Origin: UBA349 sp964444115
Lineage (GTDB): Archaea; Methanobacteriota; Methanobacteria; Methanobacteriales; Methanobacteriaceae
Direction: 5' to 3'
DNA: 9,353 nucleotides
NCBI GenBank assembly: GCA_964444115.1
Contig: CAYUFT010000084.1
Coordinates: 1 to 9,353 of the forward strand
Shown here: positions 4,803 through 9,353 of the stretch, piece by piece
Position numbering within the stretch: the stretch's first letter is position 1
How the letters are laid out: every line of letters starts with the position of its first letter
Notes under the pieces: generated by a model
Databases searched by the model: none
What the model was told of the DNA's origin: nothing
Seen by the model: only the letters and a program-made list of their open reading frames with translations
Translations under genes and position numbers: made by a program

Positions 4803-6350
4803 TTATTTCCTTTTTGTTTGAATTAAACCACCTAAAACCATTAAAATGGCTAAAACCATTAGATTTATAGGTAGTCCTGTTTTTTGCATTTTCACGGTGG
4901 TACTAACTGCATTTACTGTGCTGTTACTGTTATTTACTGTATTGTTAGGATCATCGCTATTGGTAGTCGGAACATTGTTATCAGTGTTAGGATCATCTTG
5001 TGGAGAGTAAGGATCTCTAATTGTCATTAGACTGTAAAGCTGTCCTAGTATACTATCTGTGGTTACAATACCCACGTAAAGTGCTCCACTAGATCCGATT
5101 ACAGGGGCAGTAGTAGTTTGAACTGGTAATGACCATTTAACAGTTCCATCTGAGTTCAAAGCGTATAATGTGTCGGGTAGTTCTCCTTCACCAAAGTAGA
5201 TTGTTCCGTCGCTGCCAATAACCGGGTTGAAGTTCAATTGGTATTCAGTGGTATAATTCCATTTAATAGAACCATCAGATCCGATTGCGTAAAGGATTCC
5301 AACTATACTGTTTACGTTTTCGCACCATCCGGTAACATATATAGTTCCATCACTGGCCAAGGCCAATCCTTTTACCAGAGTATGAGGGATGATAGTGGTC
5401 CATTTTTCGCTTCCATCGGGATTAAAGACGTAGACAACACTTGTGTGATCCGAGTAGTTGTAGTAACACGGTGTGATGATTATACTTCCGTCTTTAGCTA
5501 CCACTGATGATATACGGAGATCAGTGTTATAAGATGGGTTGGGGTTAATGATTTTTTGCCATTTTAGAATACCATTTGGATTAATTGCATATAACCTGCC
5601 AGTAAGTCTATAGGAGCTAATTACACCTGTAAAGTAGATGGTTCCATCAGGTCCAATTGCTGGAGCTCCCCATGACCAACTATTACCATAATTTGATTCA
5701 TTGATGGTGTAATTCCATTTTGAGGTACCATCTGGATTAATGGCATAAATTATACCAATTTGTCTGGTACCCATTGTAGTTTCTTCCTGGTAAAATCCTG
5801 AAGTGTATATGGTTCCATCATTTCCTATAGCTGGAGAATTCCATCCTGTTGAACCTTCATTGATGTAATTCCACTTTAAGGATCCATCAGAATTTAAAGC
5901 CAGCATGAAACCTTTCCTTTCAGCATATCCCGGAAGGTATATGGTTCCATCATTTCCTATAGCTGGTGTTCCTGTAAAACCTGAGTTACTACCTGCACCG
6001 TTATTAATGGTGTAATTCCATTTTAAGGTTCCATCAGAGTTTATAGCTTTCAAATCACAATAGTAATGAGTATTTGTTCTAATAGTCACTGGTAAATAAA
6101 CGGTTCCATCTGGGCCAACTGCTGGAGCTATTTCAATGCTTTCACTGGAGTTCAGGGTGTAATTCCACTTTGTTTGATTGGTTTGTGGGCCACTATAGGG
6201 AGATTGTCCTGTGTTCTGGTTATCACCCTGATATTTAGGCGACCCCGAATCTGCCAGAGAATCATCTGCCATTACCGGGGAAATGGATAATATTACCAAA
6301 AGTCCTGTGATAACCAGTAATAATTTTAGGGATATATTTGTTTTTTCCAA
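4803..6350 (-). CDS. Cell-surface PQQ-like beta-propeller with C-terminal anchor
   Basis: The 515-residue product is exported and probably held at the cell surface. A signal peptide (1-28, cleavage near PVMA/DD) leads into eight repeats with consensus xIGxDGTIY, about 20-30 variable residues, then LYAINxDGTxKWNYT. The DG elements sit near 81, 134, 178, 235, 287, 334, 381 and 421, so an eight-bladed propeller is likely, as in PQQ/BamB-like proteins. No PQQ-binding residues can be assigned and most such proteins bind no cofactor. An Asn/Thr/Asp/Pro-rich linker (about 450-486) is followed by MQKTGLP, a helix (about 494-511) and KRK. This tail resembles a wall- or membrane-sorting signal. Start is TTG, supported by GGAGGTG seven bases upstream. 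Many NxT/S sites suggest glycosylation. Ligand unknown. Confidence 0.9.
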   Translation of the reverse strand: MEKTNISLKLLLVITGLLVILSISPVMADDSLADSGSPKYQGDNQNTGQSPYSGPQTNQTKWNYTLNSSESIEIAPAVGPDGTVYLPVTIRTNTHYYCDLKAINSDGTLKWNYTINNGAGSNSGFTGTPAIGNDGTIYLPGYAERKGFMLALNSDGSLKWNYINEGSTGWNSPAIGNDGTIYTSGFYQEETTMGTRQIGIIYAINPDGTSKWNYTINESNYGNSWSWGAPAIGPDGTIYFTGVISSYRLTGRLYAINPNGILKWQKIINPNPSYNTDLRISSVVAKDGSIIITPCYYNYSDHTSVVYVFNPDGSEKWTTIIPHTLVKGLALASDGTIYVTGWCENVNSIVGILYAIGSDGSIKWNYTTEYQLNFNPVIGSDGTIYFGEGELPDTLYALNSDGTVKWSLPVQTTTAPVIGSSGALYVGIVTTDSILGQLYSLMTIRDPYSPQDDPNTDNNVPTTNSDDPNNTVNNSNSTVNAVSTTVKMQKTGLPINLMVLAILMVLGGLIQTKRK

Positions 6351-6357
6351 GTTTTTT

Positions 6358-6364
6358 CACCTCC
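6358..6364 (-). promoter_or_regulatory. Ribosome-binding site supporting the UUG start
   Basis: GGAGGTG on the minus strand is a full match to the archaeal anti-SD. It is seven bases before TTG at 6348-6350, and no ATG in that frame gives an intact signal peptide. Confidence 0.8.
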
Positions 6365-6390
6365 TTTTTGCTTTATTACCTTTAAAATGT

Positions 6391-6431
6391 TTATTATTGT
6401 ATCAATAATGATGATACATGTTATTATTGTA
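6391..6431 (-). promoter_or_regulatory. Direct and inverted repeats between TATA and propeller gene
   Basis: TTATTATTGTA occurs at 6391-6401 and again at 6421-6431 on the plus strand, exactly 30 bp apart. Between and overlapping them, TGTATCA (6398-6404) and TGATACA (6412-6418) form a 7-bp inverted repeat with a 7-bp spacer. The position, in the expected leader just after the transcription start, fits a regulator-binding site. Confidence 0.45.
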
Positions 6432-6435
6432 CATC

Positions 6436-6451
6436 TATATATATATATAAA
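6436..6451 (-). promoter_or_regulatory. TATA box of the propeller gene
   Basis: The minus strand reads TTTATATATATATATA, an extended TATA element. Transcription would begin roughly 25 bases downstream, inside the repeat cluster at 6391-6431, giving a leader of about 60-70 bases. Confidence 0.6.
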
Positions 6452-6741
6452 TATTAAGCGGAAATAACCTCCAATAAACCAATATATTTGAAATGTTTTT
6501 TTCCAATTATATTGTATTTTTTAAAAAGAATGATGGTTACAGTTTTAAAAAAGATGATTTTCAGGAAGGAAGTGGGATCTTTGAAAAAAAGATAATAAAA
6601 ATGGAAATATCAAAAAAATGATTTTTTAGATTCTCTTTGGAAAATAAATCATTCTATGATCTTTCAAATCAGAACTATTCTTCTTCTAAAATATTAACTA
6701 GATTATACCTGAAGAAAAAAAATATTTAATAAATCATCCTG
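6452..6741. other. Remainder of the 391-bp gap: no gene seen
   Basis: Between the propeller promoter and the end of tspO I see no supported gene or RNA. GGAGGTTATTTCC on the minus strand (about 6457-6472) resembles a ribosome-binding site but no start follows it. A 21-codon plus-strand frame near 6530 has no homology or clear ribosome site. The right end holds the tspO terminator. Confidence 0.5.
6711..6727 (-). terminator. T-rich terminator after tspO
   Basis: On the minus strand a run of eight Ts, followed by CTTC, lies about 17 bases after the stop codon of tspO. Confidence 0.5.
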
Positions 6742-7227
6742 TTAATTCAGAATGTAAATAGAGTAGTTCAGATAGGTAGCTATGGTCACCCATATAATAT
6801 ATGGTATAAGAATCACACCAGCCCACTTGGAAATGCGGTAGAATAAAATAATGTTAGCAATTATTGCTATCCACATCAATACTATGATCACTAGACCGCC
6901 CAGGATGGAATGAAGTCCGAAGAATACCAGGGACCATAAAAGGTTCAGTCCCAACTGAACTGCAAAGACCAATATTGCGATTTTAGCCTCTTTAGTTTCC
7001 AGGCCTTTCCTCCATACCATGAATAGGGAAGTACCTATCAGGATATAAAGAATAGTCCAGACCACTCCAAAAAGCCAGCCTGGTGGTGCCCAGAGTGGTT
7101 TAATAACATTAACATACCAGAGGGGTATTTGCGGATAGGTAGCTATACTACCAATACCACCTACAATAAAAACAATAAACAACGCTAGAATTAGTTTCGG
7201 AATTTCATTTAGTTTAATAATTTCCAT
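6742..7227 (-). CDS. tspO: TspO/MBR family membrane protein
   Basis: This 161-residue protein has the length and five-helix layout of the TspO/MBR (tryptophan-rich sensory protein, translocator) family: helices near 11-29, 47-70, 81-103, 106-129 and 135-158. Family motifs are WYVNVIKPLWAPPGWLFGVVWT (37-58), LGLNLLWSLVFFG (92-104) and the closing PYIIWVTIATYLNYSIY (142-158). Relatives bind porphyrins and other tetrapyrroles and affect stress responses; in a methanogen a tetrapyrrole such as a haem or F430 precursor would be a reasonable but unproven ligand. GGAGG at 7234-7238, six bases before the ATG, supports the start. The leader is unusual: the ribosome-binding site and about 45 bases upstream are tandemly duplicated, and part of the leader has a second copy at 4419-4510. 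It appears to be monocistronic. Confidence 0.93.
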   Translation of the reverse strand: MEIIKLNEIPKLILALFIVFIVGGIGSIATYPQIPLWYVNVIKPLWAPPGWLFGVVWTILYILIGTSLFMVWRKGLETKEAKIAILVFAVQLGLNLLWSLVFFGLHSILGGLVIIVLMWIAIIANIILFYRISKWAGVILIPYIIWVTIATYLNYSIYILN

Positions 7228-7232
7228 TTTTT

Positions 7233-7334
7233 ACCTCCATAATTAATTAATTAATTGTTTTTTTTAATATTATTATTTTTTTTACCTCCATAATTAATTA
7301 ACTGTTTTTTTTTTAATATTATTATTTTTTTTAT
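7233..7334 (-). repeat. 51-bp tandem duplication in the tspO leader
   Basis: Unit 1 is 7233-7283 and unit 2 is 7284-7334. Both begin on the plus strand with ACCTCCATAATTAATTAA and end in a T-run, AATATTATTATT and a second T-run. The minus-strand mRNA therefore has two GGAGGT sites 51 bases apart, and only the proximal one precedes a start codon in a usable way. Confidence 0.9.
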
Positions 7335-7378
7335 CAAGAATTTTACAAAATACCCTAATATTGCTGACATTTTAATAA
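7284..7378 (+). repeat. Dispersed repeat segment 1, copy B
   Basis: This ~95-bp segment overlaps the distal unit of the 51-bp duplication and matches 4419-4510 in direct orientation. It lies in the 5' leader of tspO, so copy B is likely the older version and copy A a transplanted one. That direction is inferred from the attached gene. Confidence 0.85.
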
Positions 7379-7402
7379 TTAAATCCCTTCAAAAACTAAA
7401 GA

Positions 7403-7417
7403 TTTATAATATATTTC
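7403..7417 (-). promoter_or_regulatory. Candidate TATA box of tspO
   Basis: Minus-strand AAATATATTATAAAT is the best TATA-like run upstream of segment 1. It would give a transcription start near 7380 and a leader of about 150 bases that contains both ribosome-binding sites. Several other AT runs could serve instead. Confidence 0.3.
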
Positions 7418-7528
7418 GTCATAAATATATTAATTGTAGGTTCATGAATTGATATTCTAAACCATATCCTAATTCATGGATCTGCTATTTAATTCTGGTT
7501 TGTCATATTATTATTATAAGTAGTTTTA
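7418..7528 (+). repeat. Dispersed repeat segment 2, copy B
   Basis: This segment is the inverted counterpart of 4552-4660. Its core is a strong dyad: CATGAATT (7443-7450) pairs perfectly with AATTCATG (7471-7478), inside which GATAT pairs with ATATC around the loop TCTAAACC (7456-7463), with a 2-nt bulge. Confidence 0.75.
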
Positions 7529-7589
7529 TTAATACATTTTACCACAATTACTCAAACATTAAAATAATGAATTATGCAGTGCTTTGGGA

Positions 7590-7627
7590 TTAGCATATTG
7601 ATGATATAATTATTAGAAATATGCTAA
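7590..7627. repeat. 10-bp perfect inverted repeat
   Basis: TTAGCATATT (7590-7599) and AATATGCTAA (7618-7627) are exact reverse complements separated by 18 bases. A related TTAGC...GCTAA arrangement lies beside segment 2 copy A (4527-4554). It could be an operator, a recombination site or an RNA stem. Confidence 0.55.
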
Positions 7628-7667
7628 AGAAATATTTTTAATATTTTTTCTTTTTGAAAAATGTGCC

Positions 7668-7694
7668 CATAAATTATTTTATTGATAATTTATG
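7668..7694. repeat. Perfect 10-bp hairpin
   Basis: CATAAATTAT (7668-7677) and ATAATTTATG (7685-7694) pair completely around the 7-nt loop TTTATTG. It follows a T-rich stretch (about 7636-7656) and lies about 170 bases before the DUF4012-like gene. Confidence 0.55.
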
Positions 7695-7726
7695 AGATAT
7701 TAGTGAAAATTTAGGCATACCAAAAC

Positions 7727-7740
7727 TTTTATTAATAAAG
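7727..7740 (+). promoter_or_regulatory. Candidate TATA box of the DUF4012-like gene
   Basis: TTTTATTAATAAAG preceded by CAAAAC resembles a BRE-TATA pair. Transcription would begin near 7760-7765, giving a leader of about 100 bases and placing the following dyad at the start of the transcript. Confidence 0.4.
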
Positions 7741-7767
7741 ATGCACTTCATTAAATTAGTTCAAAAA

Positions 7768-7793
7768 AATCGATATTATAGCAATAATCGATT
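7768..7793. promoter_or_regulatory. Dyad near the DUF4012-like gene's transcription start
   Basis: AATCGAT (7768-7774) and ATCGATT (7787-7793) form a 7-bp inverted repeat with a 12-base spacer. Its place at or just after the predicted start site suits an operator or an early RNA hairpin. Confidence 0.4.
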
Positions 7794-7862
7794 TAGAAAT
7801 AGAAGAATAAAAAAATAGAAAACAAACTAAAAAAAGGAATCCAATAAATAGAAGGCTAAATA

Positions 7863-8576
7863 ATGGATAAAAAGAATATTATTATAGTTATATTGTTTAT
7901 AGCAATTGTAGGGCTATCTGCAAGTGCATATATCCAATATAAATCCATATCTGAGAATATTATTGTAGGTACTCATACCATACTCGTTCTGGGTGTGGAT
8001 GAAACTGAACAAAGGCCAGGATTAGGCGCTGTGGATATGGCCATGATAGTAAAAATGAAAGATGGTGAGATACAAAATGTCACCCAGATTTACCCGGGAG
8101 GTATGGTACATCCAACAGCTCCAGTTCCAGCATACTTGCAAAGCATTGGTGAGTCAAAGTTACGTCTTCATGACACTCTATGGGAAAATAACACCGAACA
8201 AGGGGCCACTTATGCTAAAGAAATTGTGGAATACAGCACTGGGGAAAAACCGGATGTGGTTGTTCTTGTCACCACTGAGGCAGTTGACGCTATGATTGCA
8301 TCTGTGGGGTCCGTGGAAGTTAATGGAGGAAATATTTCTGGTAATTCACTGGAAACTCTCCGTAGTGAACAGAGTAGTCTTGGAGAAACCCGTGGAAATG
8401 CGGTTCAAGGTTTAATGGCAGCTATATTAAATTCAACTCATAATGACAAAACAAAATACATAGCATTAGTTAACACGGCTATTGATCAATATAACCAAGG
8501 CCATATCTATGTTTTCCCAAAATCAGTATTTAAAAACTTCTTAATAGCTGAAGGAATTCACAAAGCCATCAATTAA
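7863..8576 (+). CDS. DUF4012 / LytR-CpsA-Psr-like membrane-anchored protein
   Basis: The 237-residue product has an N-terminal membrane anchor (about 4-23) and an extracellular domain. The pattern TILVLGVDETEQRPGLGAVDM (39-59), followed by KDGEI, KLRLHDTLWENN and DVVVLVTTEAVDAMIASVGSVEVNG, resembles DUF4012 (NNxELRPxGGF, RDxNW and a Val/Asp-rich strand before GPVEV) and, more distantly, LCP phosphotransferases (LLLGxD, RSDTM, GGVEV). The LCP lipid-phosphate arginine motif (IPRDT) is not seen; the matching stretch is IYPGGM, so transferase activity is doubtful. Function in archaea is not known to me; an envelope role is inferred from family and topology. The ribosome site is weak (GAAGG at 7851-7855, seven bases from ATG), and the signal-anchor directly after the ATG supports the start. 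A T-run follows the stop. Confidence 0.75.
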   Translation: MDKKNIIIVILFIAIVGLSASAYIQYKSISENIIVGTHTILVLGVDETEQRPGLGAVDMAMIVKMKDGEIQNVTQIYPGGMVHPTAPVPAYLQSIGESKLRLHDTLWENNTEQGATYAKEIVEYSTGEKPDVVVLVTTEAVDAMIASVGSVEVNGGNISGNSLETLRSEQSSLGETRGNAVQGLMAAILNSTHNDKTKYIALVNTAIDQYNQGHIYVFPKSVFKNFLIAEGIHKAIN

Positions 8577-8583
8577 AATTAAA

Positions 8584-8596
8584 TTTCTTTTTTTTT
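8584..8596 (+). terminator. T-rich terminator of the DUF4012-like gene
   Basis: A T-run interrupted by one C begins eight bases after the stop codon. Confidence 0.6.
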
Positions 8597-8726
8597 ATGA
8601 AATTATTTTCAAGGAATAATAGCTCCTTTTCTTAGCTGCAGTGATTCATTTTTGAAATTTTCTGTGGTGGTAGGGGTATAATATTTTTGATTTTTCAATG
8701 CTTTTTGTATTTTTTTACTTCCTTTG

Positions 8727-8736
8727 AAAAAAAAAT
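8727..8736 (-). terminator. Poly-T terminator of the Fe-S protein gene
   Basis: The minus strand has nine consecutive Ts about 13-22 bases after the stop codon. It faces the DUF4012-like gene's terminator across the 172-bp convergent gap, in which I see nothing else supported. Confidence 0.6.
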
Positions 8737-8748
8737 ATTAAATCTTTA

Positions 8749-9353
8749 TTAGCTTCCTTTCCATCCTAGGGTTTTCATAAGTTGATCTCCTAGGAGCTCT
8801 TTCAAAGAATTCAGTTTGTCCTGGTTTTCAGCGTTGAGGAGAGGTTTGCATTGATCTAAGGTGCTGTCTCCTGAGAGTAATTTCATTGAAAATGCCATAC
8901 AGGTAGCTGTTCCACATTCTTCGCAGTTAGTCTGAGGTAGGCAGTTATAAAGGTTTAGTGGTCCTATTTTTGACAATTTTCCCGACAGATCTTCACCAGC
9001 ATCTCCGTTCTCACTTTCCAGATAACATTGGTTTATTTTTTCCATGAACTCCGTAATTATTTTAATTCCTTCTTCCGGGTCTACAGTATTCATCATCATG
9101 ATTTTTCCTGAGGGAAAAAATGTTATCACCCGTTCATGCGTGTTTAGTGTTAGGATTTTTTTATTTTTAATGTAATTTACATTTCCTGGGGGGAATTTAG
9201 CCATTAGTAGTGGCATTACAGTATCTAATGTGGAATCAAGTTGCATTGCCAACTTAACCCTACCTTCTTCTGCCATACAAGGCATTATTTTAGTAATGGA
9301 AACACTTTTTACTAGTGGACCATCTTCGAAAATATCATATTTTAACTCTTTCA
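8749..9353 (-). CDS. Archaeal 4Fe-4S cluster protein (5' end at window edge)
   Basis: The frame extends past the internal Met at 9283-9285 to the window edge, adding KELKYDIFEDGPLVKSVSITKI. The last two bases (9352-9353) read TG in coding sense, so a start codon (ATG, if A follows) probably straddles the edge; the whole protein would be about 201 residues. Numbering on that basis, the N-terminal domain (1-110) contains IMPCMAEEGRVKLAMQLD and VITFFPSGKIMMM, and a C-terminal domain of the Fes/ACDS-gamma type has LPQTNCEECGTATCMAFSMKLLSG with C144, C147, C152 and C169 as ligands for one 4Fe-4S cluster. An extra cysteine, C138, lies just before the motif. Such proteins are probably electron carriers or cluster-handling factors in methanogens; the partner is not shown. 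No signal peptide, so cytosolic. Confidence 0.8.
   Translation of the reverse strand, partial: KELKYDIFEDGPLVKSVSITKIMPCMAEEGRVKLAMQLDSTLDTVMPLLMAKFPPGNVNYIKNKKILTLNTHERVITFFPSGKIMMMNTVDPEEGIKIITEFMEKINQCYLESENGDAGEDLSGKLSKIGPLNLYNCLPQTNCEECGTATCMAFSMKLLSGDSTLDQCKPLLNAENQDKLNSLKELLGDQLMKTLGWKGS

Larger units (their letters stand above)
7228..7862. other. 635-bp intergenic region, repeat- and dyad-rich
   Basis: No supported coding gene lies between the divergent tspO and DUF4012-like genes. The stretch contains the duplicated tspO leader, segment 1 and segment 2 of the dispersed repeat, a 10-bp inverted repeat (7590-7627), a perfect 10-bp hairpin (7668-7694), a TATA-like box (7727-7740) and a dyad (7768-7793). 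This is longer than needed for two promoters. A non-coding RNA is possible but I cannot assign one. Confidence 0.6.

Noticed and set aside
5238..5507. An 89-codon plus-strand frame inside the propeller gene
   Set aside because: It is antisense to conserved propeller repeats and has no ribosome-binding site, so it is a shadow of that gene. The same applies to the frames antisense to the GS-like and rubrerythrin genes and to the frame inside the DUF4012-like gene.
6530..6595. A 21-codon plus-strand frame (MMVTVLKKM...)
   Set aside because: It is short, lacks a clear ribosome-binding site and promoter, and has no recognisable pattern beyond Lys richness.
7214..7240. An 8-codon minus-strand frame (MEVKNGNY) overlapping the tspO start out of frame
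   Set aside because: Its start codon touches the tspO ribosome-binding site and it has no site of its own. It looks like a by-product of the ATGGAGGT sequence.
8611..8628. AAGGA/TCCTT as a hairpin terminator in the convergent gap
   Set aside because: The stem is only 5 bp with an 8-base loop, and the flanking genes already have better T-run terminators.

Overview
The window looks like chromosomal DNA from a pseudomurein-walled methanogen of the Methanobacteriales, most like Methanobacterium. This is an inference from several signals. The DNA is very AT-rich. Ribosome-binding sites match the archaeal anti-SD (GGAGG/GGTGA, 4-7 bases before the start). Promoters carry archaeal TATA boxes, genes end in T-tracts rather than GC hairpins, and the gene set is typical: rubrerythrin, a TspO/MBR protein, an archaeal 4Fe-4S protein, a DUF4012-like protein and several secreted Lys/Tyr-rich or propeller proteins. 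No rRNA, tRNA, CRISPR array, transposase or phage gene was seen.

Layout. Positions 11-1357 (+) hold a glutamine synthetase-like ligase whose active site differs from ordinary GlnA. Positions 1511-2095 (+) hold rubrerythrin behind its own promoter and a 22-bp AT palindrome. From 2382 to 3140 (-) lies a secreted TIM-barrel glycosidase-like protein; its signal peptide becomes visible only if translation starts at an AUU codon placed correctly after a Shine-Dalgarno site. Two small secreted basic proteins (3292-3780 on - and 3925-4347 on +) diverge from a shared promoter region. A 515-residue cell-surface eight-bladed PQQ-like propeller (4803-6350, -) starts at UUG and ends in a KTGxP / membrane helix / KRK tail. 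tspO (6742-7227, -) follows, then a DUF4012-like membrane-anchored protein (7863-8576, +). At the right edge is an Fe-S cluster protein (8749 to the edge, -), cut at or within its first codon.

The genes are mostly single transcription units with their own TATA boxes and T-rich terminators, so this is not one operon. The middle of the window (2382-6350) has an envelope theme: secreted hydrolase-like protein, small secreted basic proteins and a wall- or membrane-tethered propeller. The cytosolic genes on the flanks concern nitrogen or amine metabolism, peroxide defence and redox chemistry.

The most unusual material is between genes. The 455-bp gap 4348-4802 is a patchwork of copied local sequence: a 42-bp tandem repeat that repeats the end of the preceding gene, a ~92-bp direct copy of the tspO leader, a ~110-bp inverted copy of the sequence farther upstream of tspO, and a frameshifted 105-bp fragment of the 162-residue secreted gene. 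The two copies of the ~110-bp block share an 8-nt loop inside 8-bp stems whose bases differ in a compensating way. The tspO leader is itself tandemly duplicated, including the ribosome-binding site. I saw no clear new multi-gene system; the non-coding repeat family is the best candidate for something undescribed.
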